DNA of 64,000 nt, from positions 62,001-126,000 of the forward strand of contig NW_019775822.1 of assembly GCF_001039355.2 (NCBI RefSeq), given 5' to 3'. The translations under genes and the position numbers were made by a program. This document shows, one piece after another, positions 1 through 13,900 of this stretch. Position 1 is the first letter of the stretch, and the number at the start of each line of letters is the position of its first letter. Source of the DNA: Lingula anatina. Its lineage: Eukaryota > Brachiopoda > Lingulata > Lingulida > Lingulidae. A model generated the notes under the pieces. It did no database searches, was not told the origin of the DNA, and saw nothing but the letters and a program-made list of their open reading frames with translations.

Positions 1-106
1 ATTTTCAGTACTCCATTGAGTTAGAGTAAATTTTGCTGTTAAATATTAGACGTGTTCAATTTATGTTTATTATTTATTAACATAAGGTTGCAGTTGCCCC
101 CCCCCT

Positions 107-116
107 ACACACACAC

Positions 117-155
<39 letters not shown>
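107..155. repeat. (CA)n microsatellite
   Basis: Near-pure CA dinucleotide run following a C-tract, in the intron before the first visible exon of gene A. Confidence 0.95.
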
Positions 156-157
<2 letters not shown>

Positions 158-256
158 TGACTGTCCTAACAGCAAGTGCACCGTATAACGTGATATCAGA
201 TATACAGACATACAATATCTATCATGTTTCTCATTTTTATCCGCATCAACATGCAG

Positions 257-414
257 TAATTGGAATGTCCAAGAAAGAAGCACTGGAGGCGGAAAAAGGC
301 ATAAGACTTGTGGAGTTTTACGGCTGCAAGACGACACTACGAACGTAGGAGGGGATTCACTCGGCGGCTCTGATTGCTACACAGCTAATCCGTACATCTG
401 CAAGAGGGCGAAAG
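257..414 (+). CDS. Gene A, CTLD1, last exon only
   Basis: This exon opens after the acceptor at 254-256 and matches the third CTLD1 exon of gene B (29800-29948). It carries the C-terminal cysteines of a CTLD (TCGVL, DCY, YICKR) and closes with donor GTTAAG in phase 1. The N-terminal two thirds of the domain lie upstream of the window. No EPN or QPD sugar motif is present. Confidence 0.75.
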
Positions 415-3400
415 GTTAAGATATGATTAACAGTTCTCAGACAGCTAAAACCCTGCTTCTAATTATTATTTATTTCTTTGTTACATCCAATATCTCGGAT
501 CATGTAAATCCTTAATTATAAATAACACGGCTAAGACGTGTCTAATGGTCTGTGCCCCAGGTATTATGGACATATTTCCTTTCATTCCACACGAACGTCA
601 ATTTTGTTTCGAGGACATATTGCCATAATTGACCAGTTCGTGAACCTGCTGATCTTGGAGTAACGTTTTGTATTTCAGCCGCGGTGGACAATTGTGCGGT
701 CGGTTGGCAGCAGATAGAGGACTCTTGTTTTAAGTTTTTTGACTTACAAAAAGAATGGAAAGCAGCTTCGTATGTACCATTTTTAACAAAATTCATAGTG
801 TTTTTGTAAGGAAGTTGACTGCTTTATTACTTAGCTCCGCTGTGTTTATTTGGTATAGTACATGCTACCCTCTGTCTCTCTCCAAAATCTTAACTAGGCT
901 CAGTAGATTGCTTAATTTTTCATTTGAAAAACAAAGCCTGTAGATATAGAAAATGCACAAACAGATATTTCACATAGCCTACTTTAAAATTTTTCACATT
1001 CTTTGTGTTGTGTCTTTGACCCTTACATTCGCGAAAATCTGGACTAATAATCGCATTAAATTAATGTCATGAAAAGCTATCAGTACCCTATTAGACTAGG
1101 CTTCGTCCTAACTATAGCTCTTGTAATGTAACTATAGCTTTTGTAATGTAACAGTAACAAGTTTCCTGACTTGCAGTCTGTAGGCTGGAAACAACGCTTG
1201 GTCTTACATGTATCCTCGGCGCTCATCGACTTCTATCGTTGTTTTGTTGTTGGAAGAGTAGACCAACTTTTACTCAGACAATATATATATAAGGGATATT
1301 TTCTGACCAAGTGTTGTTCCTGATGACGTAGGTTTACAAAAAGTATGCATTAAACTATACACAAATGTCTGACTTTTAGTTCCTATACATACACATTCAT
1401 ACATAATAACTAGTGTAGAACAGTGGGGAATGTAACTCAATTTTCAAATTAACAATTTCAGTGCTGATTGCAATCGTCATGGAGCACAGCTAGCGACAGT
1501 GGAAAATGATGTACAGCAGCAATATATTTACGATATTGCACATTTCCAAGACAAACCAGTCTGGATAGGATATTCCTCTTGGTCCAATGAGGTATGATTA
1601 GCTCTATAGGGGTATGTCTGTTTGGTTGATAGTGACCTTTGATTTCTGTTTGACCATGCAAATTAACGGATTCTGCATGATACGATTACGTTGTTAGAGT
1701 AACTTTTAAATTAAATTACTTATCACCGTTCATGTAGGCCTACTAAATAAGCTATGTTATTAATTTTAACGTCTTATTAGTCTGGATCTGGTTGGAAAAA
1801 GAATGAGGAAGTTTTACCGCCATTTCAAGAAGGTGACAAAACGAATCCAGAATTCTGGGCAGAAGATAAACGTCCTCAGGCTCTTCCGTAAGTTATTTTT
1901 TACTTCAACACAAAGAGGTTTGGTGACCGAATTGTCCCCCTGGCCCGATGTGTCATCCACCTCCCCCCTTCCCCCTCCAGTGTCTCAATGGTCTGTTGCG
2001 GCAATGTTTTGACATAAATTCTCGCTTAATATGCTTTTTATGCATCTTCAAGTTTTCCTAACATAGATAATCGTCTTTTCATTTGGTTTAAAAGGAACCA
2101 GGATAACAACACCTGTGTGGAAGTAGTCCCTTCACTACTGGAGTCCAGAAGGTCTTGGGTGCCTATCGAATGCAGCAGAGAAAGATCATACATGTGTAAA
2201 ACGACTAAAGGTAAGAGCAGCGTTCAGTGCTGTTCACACAGCGTTGATAAATGGTTCCCTTTAAAGCAGCATCATGACAAAACAATGCTTTCTCTCTATA
2301 TAGAGATGCATAGGCAGCCAATACACCTAGACCTCCCGATGGGCACTGCGAAGTCACTTAGTGTCACCGCCGCGAGAAGTACACGGCGCCATCCTTTTGT
2401 TTATATATAAATATATTTTAAGTTTCTTTATCTTATTTTTAATTATTATCATTATGCTTACTTGATTATTTCTTGTATGATTTCCTGCTGTATAATTTAT
2501 TAGGACACTGCGCCACGGGTTGGGTACTTTATAACGGCACTTGCTACCAACTAAACAACAACATCAAGCTTTCCTGGTTTGATGCAGACGTGTACTGCAA
2601 GTCACAAGGGGCAGAACTCGTGACTATTCAGAGGTAAATCACTGTCTTTTGTACATTTTTGGTGCCACGAGGACACAATCTCTCCAATTTTTACTCGCAG
2701 GCATGACCTGCCTAGCTCTGTGATAAAATATTATTTGTATTTTGGTAACTCAACAAAATTCTTTTATGCGTAACATTTTGATCAAACCATACTTCAGTTC
2801 TTTTTTCAGTAATTTCGGATTATTATTTTGATTTCGTGATAAAATGTTTTTAATAAAATCGCCCCCAAAACAAATTTGTATTTAGAATTAATAATAGCGG
2901 CCAAATGTCAATTATAAATATTGTTTTAATCATTTGATTTCTGTAATTGATTATGATACTACAGGCCCGTAGCCAGCAATTTCAAAAGGGGGGTTCGTTT
3001 TCTGAAAAAGTGGACCTTTTTCCGTAAAAACATCATGTACCTACATCAAATTTTACCCAGAGCGGACCTTTTCCCAGCAAAAGGGGCGGTTCTTTCGAAC
3101 CCCCCGAACCCCCCTGGCTACGGGCCTGTACTACACATGGATAAGAAGATAAAAACTCTGAATTACCCCAACAATCGTAAGAAGTCGTAAACGCGTCCGT
3201 GATTGCAACCGACTACGATATTATTTAACGAAAATTCATAGTATAGGAAAAGGTGTCTTAAATAATGCTTATTTCCCACCTTCGTTTGCAGCCAGACGGT
3301 ACAGGGTTTCGTCTCCAATCTGGTGCAGAACTCTGGAGTAAACAATGCCGTACGGATATGGCTTGGGGCCTCAGGTAAAGCTTACATCAAACGATCAAAT

Positions 3401-6400
3401 TGCCATAGATTTACTTTTTGACTTTTAATAATGAAATATTTCTTCGGACCGTGTTCGAAATATTCCCTGATATTTCAGATGTCGATCAGAACCCCAAGGT
3501 ACTCCGGTGGCCAAACAAAGTAGAGGTTGCTGATTCCTTCACTAACTGGGAGAAATCAGCGCTTCTTCAGAGTCGCCAATCCCTTTGCGTTGACATGGTG
3601 GCAGGTACATGTATGTTTTATAAGGTTACTCTTTGATTTGTACCATACGTTATTACAGATCATATTTACCGACAGCAATTAAGTAAACAAAGCTGACGCC
3701 CTAAGTAGTATTTGGAAATAAAATATCATATATTTCTCATTTTGAATAAACATTATTTATATATATTTGGTTCTAGTTTTAATAATACTTTTTTCTCAAT
3801 CGATATTTTGTAGGATATTAATTATTCTATACGATGATTTTTATAATTACTTGTATATGCATGGTTCTCTTTCTCTTTTCAGATGACGGAAAATGGGGAA
3901 TATCCGATAAATGTTTAAACCAGCAAAACTTCATCTGTCAGATCTCAGACAGAAAAGTTGTTAATCCACCCACTGTGTTACCAGGTAACTATAAGAACAG
4001 AAGTTATCACAATTTATTCTACTCTCTTGGATTTGTACATTTCACGCATTTCTCGAAAACACGTGTAATTAGAATACCGAGAAATGTTTCCAATTAACTT
4101 AAGCGTTTCTGGTCTAAGTGATCAGTATTTATGTAAAGTGTCTCACTTCTCTACTTTGATTTGACTGTTTAGTTACATTAAAGGTATATATAGGTTATTT
4201 AAAACTACACGTGCTTTTTATCACATTGGATCTCTTGTGGTGATATTATGAAAGTGATCAAACTGTTTTGCTGGTTGACATTTTCATAAAGCCTCCTACA
4301 AAGGCTGATCAATATGTTTTACGAAACAATCTTCAAATCCTCGGTAATTTTTTCAAGCTGCCGTTCTTTTCTTTAAAGCAAATGGCTCATGTGACCCTGC
4401 CTGGGAGGCCTACTCGTTTTCATGCTACTTCTTCTCTCAAGATGACTCTAAGAGCTGGCTAGAAGCACAAAGGGCGTGTGAAGATGAAAGAGCTTATTTA
4501 GTCAAAGTGGATGATGTCAGAGAGATGTCCTTTATTAGCGGTAACTCAGGTTTAATTCACTAAGAGACACAATTCAGTATTAATACATTCCTTTAAATAG
4601 ATTTGTATAATTCTACCGAAAATAAGGAACATGGGCTGTATAACAAAAGTGAAGTAAGGATAAACTTTGACCAGTGTTTGCCTTACGTTTGGAAATTAAC
4701 AGGTTTAAGAATGAAATAGGTCAATTTAACTCTATCAGCATGTTAGTGAGACCGATTTGAATTCTGGTGTTGCTTTCATATTAATGGAAGTTGGAGAAGA
4801 GATAAGCTAAGTACTTTATGTTGAACACGTTAATGCTAAATTAACTAAAATATAGCAAGATTCATCAGCTTACCTAATTATGTTCAATTTTCATTTTTGC
4901 ATGTATGATCAGGCAAGCTAGTGTCTAGCTCGTGGATTGGAATCAATGACAGAGAGACTGAGGGACAGTGGGTGTGGCACGATAATACAGTAGTGAGTGA
5001 CCCATTTTTATTGCTAATTTAACGAGTATGTTTCCATATTTAACTAACCGAATCCTTTCTTGTCTTCACTGATGACGAATGCTAGATGTTTTAAATTCCT
5101 GTTGTGTTTGAACAGAATCTTTCTCGTGTTCTGATAAAATACGTTATTTGATAATCATGTTAGTTTTTTTATAATGACATGTCTATTTTGGTACTCCAAT
5201 GGTTCTCCATATTTAGGCGCCTATAGATGTAAAAAAAACGGCCCAGTAAACTTCTGTGAGATGCCATATTTTTCTAAATGAGATTTTCTCCATGTGGCTA
5301 GTATGTTTCCATTGCTAGGCGACCTATAACAACTGGGCCCCTGACAAACCAGACAATGTTGACTCGGGCTCTGAAGCTCACTGTGGAACTGTTCTGTTTG
5401 GAAATGCCAAAGGACTGTGGGACGATGTACGGTGTAATGAACATCGAGCGTACATTTGTGAAAAAACGATAGGTGAGATTGCCAGCGGTAAACACACATG
5501 TATATAGCTGTATAGATCGATATAAGTACTATATTATTGGTTTCTTGCTTTTTTAATATGGAACAGGTTACTTCTTATAGGTATGCGTGTCAACGACTAA
5601 TAGCTTACTCTATACTGCTGTAAACTTATAATGAAAATGCCTTCATAAACCTTTGCTTTACGCTTTCCCTCATTTCACCCGGCAAACACATTGCATAGTT
5701 AAGTTTAGAGGGCGTGTTTCTCTTGCTTTATTAGACCTGTCAGAGAGGAGTGGTGTTTATTCTACATTTTCTCATTGATTTCATAAATTTGTTCTAATTA
5801 TTGCGTTTTCCTCAATTTCATACTTAAATTCTTTATTTTCAATGATATTGCTGCCATTAAGCAAGCTCCAGGCTAATTGGCTACTGGACATATCTTAAAA
5901 GACTTGTTTTGTTCTGAATGGTCGTGATAAGACATGTAATTGCCTTTGAGTTAGAACGTAAGTACATCAATTAATAAGCACTAGTTCGGTTCTCAGGCAA
6001 TTGTGACGTATCTTGCAACAAGGCTGGAAGCATATTAATCAATAATCGCCTTTAACGCATGTTTTAAGTGTGTGTATTAATTAGAGGGTTAAATGAACTT
6101 ACCGTAGGTGAGTGATATTTGACCTGGATTCCACATCATCGTCGGTGACAGAATAGGGTTCACATGAGAGATGCGCGCGCAGCTCAGCGTCATATTTCAA
6201 AGTAGTTGTAGTGTGGACCACAGAGTGACAGAAAGGTTCACGGGAAGGGAACTATCCCAGGGTGGGATGTGAACCCTATTCTGTCACCGACGATGATGTG
6301 GANTGGAATACACTGTCACTCGAGCGATTTATGCTGACGCTCGAGGTGTTCATGGCATATATCGCAAAAGGGTGACAGTGTATTATTTGACATACATACC

Positions 6401-9400
6401 GAGAAAAAAAACACCCCTTAAACCAAATAAAGTGACCCTATATTACGCTCTACAGATGCTGGAATAAACTCGTCCACGTACGCTGGTCACTTCGAGCTCC
6501 CGCCAAATTATAACGTAATGTCTGACCAATTTGGTCAATTTTTGCTAAATACTTGTTGTGGAAGTTCAACTCGCTTGAACAGTATTCAATCAATCGTCGA
6601 CACTGACCCTGCGCATCTCAGCTGAGCCACACCTAGCTGGGACTGCTGCGGAACGAAGGTCCCAAGGCAAATCCTCTATTTTTTGTGATATTTCTGATAA
6701 ACAATGAGCGTCAGCCTGGAATATAGTAAAATTAATTTTTCACAGGTACGAAAAAGAGATAAATTTACTTTGTTGTGATATTTTTGACAGCGAGGCGGTT
6801 CTCGAATATAGTCAAAGTCAGACGGATGTTTATTACAAGTCCACGGGAGTAATAACAATTCCACGTTTTAGTGATATTTTTAACTACGAATTTCGGAACA
6901 TACATATGCTCGTTTTCAGAGCAGTCAGTAAGTATAAGTATACAAGCTTTGAAATACTGTCAGTTGGGTTTTACGATGGGGTATAATTGGTACCTCATGT
7001 GTTTCTGCAGACTTGTAATAAATAAATCATCATGTACTTGATTTATTTCAGGTCCTGTTGTTCCTTTTATATCTACAAGTAAAGGGCGTGAGTATCATTT
7101 CATTTTGACATGGATATTTTCGGGGTTTGTAGACGTTTCAGTTATGTGTCTGATGTCTTCAAATACATTTGCTGTCTTTGTACCATATCCCGGAATTGAC
7201 TTTCAATTCCTAAAGTACTGTACACACAATCTTTCATGATAACTATATATTTTTAATTTGACAATGAACTGAGAAAATAGTTTAATTTTAATTCCATTTG
7301 AAGTTAGATTAAATAAGCATTACAAATGAAAAGTTCATGCGGAAGAGCACGAGTAGAATCATTACCAAAAGATGATGCAGAACATTGCATTGAAACAAAC
7401 TAATCTGAGACTGCCTCCTTACAATTTAAAGAACACACTATCACAATTATGAAATAATGGTCCATAATTTTTCATTCAACCATATATCATTTTAAACAAA
7501 AGTATAATTATTATATTGTATTTTTCATTTCAGAATTCTAGAATACCATCTTATCCTATTCGATCATTTATTGTAAATTTTAGCCTCCTTCACAGCAAAA
7601 TGTGGTATGTTTTGGGAAGATGACTCATTCAGTGAGTACTGCTATCAGGTCAATGTGGGTACTTTGTCTTGGGATGAAGCTAGATTGCAATGTCAGCACA
7701 ATGGTGGAGATCTTGCCAGCGTGACCAGTTTGCGTGAACAGCAATATATAGCAGGTGACTTTAATTCAGGGGTTTAAAAAGTGTAGAAACCATATAATGT
7801 TTTCAAAAATTTTTATTTCTTACATGTACCCTTGTTTATTTCCTTGGTTACCTAATTGGGGAAAACAGCAACACTTCCTACTACATGCACTTGGTAGGTC
7901 TAACCAGAGTATTTCATTTTCTTCACTGACTTGATTTGTTTTTCTATCAGGCAAGATTGGTGCCATCTCAGACATGCGTTATTACTGGCTTGGTGGCAAT
8001 GATCTACGGTACCAAAACGTATGGACGTGGAATGATGGGGCAGCGTTTGCATATCTTAACTGGGCTAAAGGTAGATTTTTAAATCCCATGTTTCAAACTC
8101 TATATTTGAGACCCATTGCATTTTTATGAGTTAGATGATATGAAACTAGTCGTCAGACTAATCAAGTACATATTTTACTGTATAACCTTGTATACTGACT
8201 GACCTTGTTTTAATGTAGACCTAAAACATTTGAAACTTATTCCCACGTGTTGGCTTGTGGACTTTGTTATTTACACACATTGCCAGAAACTGAAAGCATG
8301 TTGAAATATAATGGCTTTCTATTCCAACTTCAAAGTACGATTCAAAGAAAAAGAAAAATGTAAAGACAGTTGATAAAGATGAAAACTTCGAGAACTTGCA
8401 TTAAAATTTCAAGACCAAATAAATTCCTTTGTCATGGATTTTCTACGACCCAATTTTTTATTTACTTGCATATTGTTCTTATCAAGTATATGCGTATTTT
8501 AGGCCACCCTAACTCAGAACAACGCAAAGACTGCATGGAGATAGACGCCTCCAAAACTGAATGGAAAAGCGAGGACTGCCGACAACGGCGAGGGTACATC
8601 TGCAAAAAGAAAGGTACAGTTTTAAATGTGTATGTAGAACTTATTCAATGTTGCTCACCCATATCATTCATGTGAAAATTAAACACCGGATACAATAACG
8701 AGATATAAATAATGCCGTCTCTGTCATTTAGAATCAAAAGTAAGTTGTCACATATGTTGTGCCCGGAAAAGAATTGTTATGCTCTAAGATTGCATGGATG
8801 TTCAAGGTATTGGGAAAGTTAAAGATATTTTTCTGATCAATATGATAACATTATTTTGCAGAAGAACCGCTTTGGTTTACGTAAATTGAAAAGATTGGTG
8901 TTATTATTTCCTTTTCACATTTACACTCCTGTTTCTATTAAGGACACGTCACCGTTACCACGTCCACTGTAACCACAGTTGATATAGGTATGTGTCAAAA
9001 TGCAATGTGGAATTTATATATAAATATAATAAACGTAACAATATTCGATGCACATCATAATGTTTTGTAGTGGGGTCAACTCATCACTTTGTTTATATTA
9101 ATTATTATTATTATTATTATTATTATTATTGTTAATGTTGTTAATGTTGTTGCTATCGATGTTGGCGTTGGGGTGATATAACATCTGGGAACAATACGAA
9201 CTGAAGCCTCATTTATATTGCTGACCTGTATTTGAACAGGTGCGGAGATCAGAATCTGTGCCACAGAAGCTGTTACAAACAAAAAATAAAAAAATAAATA
9301 AAAAAAGAAGCAAGATAAGAGTTTATCTAACGTTACTGTTATAATCTCATTACCGTTTTGATAGGGTATCCATACTGTACCGACGGTTGGAAGCATAACG

Positions 9401-10908
9401 ACCAGAGCTGTTATAAAGTGGTGAAGGACAAGAAGCAATGGAGCCTTGCCATAAACGCATGTAGAAGAGAAGGCGGTGATCTGGTGTCTATTCTGAGTGC
9501 CAATGAAAACAACTTTGTCTCTAGCTTGACAGGGGAGATGGGTTGTAAGTATTAGCATGATGACGATGATATACCCCCCCTGTATATTCTTAATATTTGT
9601 TATTTGACACAGAAAAATAGCTTAATTTCAAATAAAATGCTTTTAATGCATATATGTACCCATAAACGCTTATATATGTAGTTTCACTTCAAAAGCAACA
9701 CTCTATTCATTTATCAATTTTAATTCAAAATATGAATGCGAAATTTTGAACGCACAACAGTATATGTGATGAATGATAGTCTTATATCGTAGCTTTAGGA
9801 CTATAAAACAAATGATGAGCTTGCCAATTGTTCTGAATCGAACCATACTATCCTAGTTAAAACATCGCGTAGAACTTTTCTAAACCTTCTTCTAGATGAT
9901 CCGAAAGAGATTTGGCTTGGGCTGAATTCCAAGAGAATGTTCAACCAGTATGAGTGGACAGATGACTCCGTGGTCACTTTTACAAGTTGGAAGGAGCGGG
10001 AGCCCAGTGGTCACCATGGAAACGGACAGTGCGTCAGCCTACTGACCACAGCAGAGGACGTAAGAGAGAGGCACAATTAGATAACGGCGAAGGCACATGT
10101 TTTAAGTTGAAACATCAGTTACTTTCTTTTCTTTCCACATATGTACCTGTAAAACTAGAAAGTTCATACGTGTACATATATATGTGATAACAGATAGTAC
10201 AGTAGCATTCGTAGTTTTCCGCTTCCTTTCGAAGAGATTAAAGATGTTTTGATTTATTGTTTGTATAATTTTGCTCAGATTGGTAAATGGAAGAACAATG
10301 ACTGTGATCAGTGGCTTCCCTTTATATGTAAGAAGATTGCTACACATATGGTGTCGCCACCTACCGTAATGTACGACGGATGCAATAAGGCAAAGTGGTC
10401 CTTTTTTATTTTCTTTATTTTTCTCGTTTGATGATGCATGTGTCATCTGTATTGTAACCAATATGCGAAACGCTTACATGAATGCCTTGTATTTAAGCCT
10501 GTTGAAAATAAATTGGATGTTCTGTTATGATGATAATGGTTTTAATTGAAATTGCCAAACCAGGGAATTGTTATTATATAATTAATTAACATTTTAAAGG
10601 ATAAAGATCTGTCTTTTTCTTTGATTTTAAAAAAATCAGAAATCGACTCTTAACGTATTAACATTTCATACTTTATAGTGTGTAGAAAAGTTAAGTCACC
10701 ACAATAAAAATATTATTACAGCATTTTTTGTACCAAAGTCACTAAACATGTTCATTTTTACTATTATTATCATTATTTTTTTGCCAGACTGCCGTTGGTT
10801 ACAGAGGATCATGCTACACTGTGTCCAACACAATTGCTACATGGACAGAAGCTGGAAGGTTATGCAACGGCTCGGGTGGATATCTCTTAGCACTAAACAA
10901 CCAGTAAG

Positions 10909-10953
<45 letters not shown>

Positions 10954-13900
10954 ATATGATATATCTTGATCACAAGTTTTAATCATCACATATAGAACTG
11001 AAAACCAGGCATAATAAATGAGCTATTAAACTGACCCTTTCCAGATTTTTACAAAGTAACCGTTAACCCAAACCAATAATACAAAGTAAAAAAGGGATTT
11101 TTCGTCACCAAATTTTAACTTGAAGTGAGGCAATGCATTTCCGAGACTTTAATACTAAAGTGGCTGTTTTCTTACTGTTTCGGCATTCATTACATGTTAT
11201 AATCAGTCTGGAGCAAGCCTACATCTCAGGACTGATTGGCAATAAGGCAACTGATACAGAATACTGGATTGGTCTGAGTAAAGGCAGCGTGGAAAGTAGC
11301 TACAAATGGCTTACAAAGAATTCACAAAGTACATTTACAAACTGGAACAAGTTTCACACAGGTAATTGTAATTTCTGTGCATTTTACATTTTGAAAACCA
11401 TTTTTTATTTTCTCCTTAAATCAAAGAAATGCAAAAAAAGTTCATAATGTTAGTGATATAGGGCCTACTGGTGTGTAGCATCTTCCTCAGTATATGATTT
11501 ACTTCAAACATGCGTGCAGTGTCATCAACCCAGAATTCTTAAAAATTTTGGCTATTATGGAATTCGTGGAAAATGTAACTTTTAGGGAACGAAGAGTACG
11601 TTTGTGTGGCAGTTTCCAAGACACCAGATATCACAGGTGAATGGGTGGACAGGAAGTGCTCCCAACGAAAGTTATTCATCTGTGAATACCCCAGGGCTGG
11701 ATATGTTGGCGACACTCCCACCACACCTTCTGTGTCTTATGAGTGCCCGGAAGGATGGGGCTGGAGAGAATTTGGCGATTTTTGTTATAAGGTATGTGAA
11801 TCTAAATTGCAAATATGCATGTACATGCAGGTTACTCCCTGCAACAATGTATGATTGAATGTGTCATTTAACTGCATATTGATTAGTCAAGCCTCATATT
11901 GGATAAGCCAATTTGTTGAAGTGTGTATACCACTCGTATAATAGTCTGTTACAATCAGAGCGGAGGATTATCTAATCATACTTTAATACTTTCATTTCAT
12001 TAGAGATATCACCACCGAGGAGGGTATAGTTGGTATGAAGGGCGCGACCACTGCAGAACGATAGGTGGCGATCTTGCAAGTTTTCATAGCGAGATTCACC
12101 TGTGGAACGCTTCCGATGTGTCCAAATATGCGTAAATATTTTGTTTAAACTATGCTATATTGATTTTAACTTTGGATTTCTGAAATTGCGTTTTTATAGA
12201 TTTATGATGAATATTTGATTTATGATAAATATTTGATGCTATCAGCTATCACTGATCTTTATCTGATCTATACGTTTGCGTCTTAAATATTTCAGTTTTT
12301 TGTGCTGAGGATTTTTTCTCAGAATACCGGCCAAATCATGACAGATATAATGTTATTTATACTTCCGTTTCCTACATATATCTACTTTTTACGTACATAG
12401 TTTTACATTTAATCTTTTTAAACGCAGATCTTAATTACATCAGTCGAATTGTCTGAGCCCCAAAAATCATTTTTGTCCTAAGGAGCATTACAGTGATCAA
12501 TCTGCATACGCCAATAAATTAATTTTCGCCACTGGTTTTATCACGCAGGCTTCGTTCACCCGACATTTTCTGGATTGGCCTGTCTAAACCAGACAAGAAG
12601 ACCAGTCACATTTGGTCGGACGGGTCAGCGCTTGATTTCACGTACTGGAAAGACGGGGAACCGAATGACCACAATGGACAGGAAGACTGTGTTGAGATGA
12701 ACCGCCATCTTGGAAGGTGGTCTGACGTCAATTGTTACGCCAGCAGGGGCGTGCTGTGTCAGTTACGGAAGGGTAGGAGTATATTTTCGTCATTATCAAG
12801 TTGTCTATTCTTCTGTATCACCTTGCACATTCAAGATTATGAAGGCTTAATGAAGGCAATGTCATTTTTAAATTAGAGTAATGAGATATGTGTACCACGC
12901 TGAGTGCAATACAATTTTTACGAATAAGAAAGTATGATCAGATAAATTAAAAACATTATAAATTAAAATTTGATGAACAGTATTGTTTCAGTTTTAAGGT
13001 CTACATTCGAGATGAAGCAGGTTTTGTTCAGATTGCTGCCAGTTGTTTTCTATGTCTGTTCAATTGTTTTTGTTTGTTACAGGCGATCCCCTCTTAACTA
13101 CCGTCACAGCAACATCGCCAACACCAGGTATGATCATGGTTTTGAAATGAATACATGTGTATACAAAGGTAAAAGACAAACGCACAAAATTTTACGACAA
13201 AGTAGGTTCTTCCTTTACAAACTTTTTTTGGTGATTCCAAATATTAAATGTGAATTCACCCTGGTTTCGATTTACGTAATGGGAAAATTAGAAAACTGAT
13301 ATTTTATTAGTGACTTGTGATGTTTCCATTGTTTGAAATAGCTGGGCGAACTACTTTTATTTCCTGAAACCTTAAGGAAGGAGTCAGCATTCTCATAAAG
13401 TGAACGATGAAGGGAGAAGTATATTGCTTTAATTTTTAATGGCAAAAATCTATCTTTATGTAAAAACTATACAAATACATGTATATAATCGTATTTTAGC
13501 TTCTCAATGTGGTTCGGATTCAAAATGGTTTGCATACAAAGATTACTGTTACACTGTGAGTCAATCCTATGGAACGAATGAAGTAGTGTCATGGCAAGAC
13601 GCAAGAGGGCAGTGCTTGCAGTCCGGCGGGGATCTAGCCAGTATACACGACAGTGATGAAAATGACTTTGTTCTTTATATCGCAGTAAGTTGAATTCAAT
13701 TTTAATACAGAGCAAAATTGGTATTTCAGTGAATCCAAGTATACCCTTTCAAGATACAGTATTCAAATAAAAATGGTAAATTGATTCTTATATTATATGT
13801 TTTATAGCAACATATAGTAGATATCGTGAAAATTCCGTAATACAACATTGCCCCATAATTTTCAGTCTCACAAGAGTTTTGCTTCGAAGTACTGGATTGG

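Noticed and set aside
9076-9558. 160-codon open frame on the minus strand
   Set aside because: It runs through an AAT/ATT microsatellite and antisense to a real CTLD6 exon of gene A; no domain or splice pattern supports it.
12970-13299. 109-codon open frame around the gene A linker exon
   Set aside because: Only 13083-13127, in a different frame, is supported by acceptor, donor and phase; the rest is intron.
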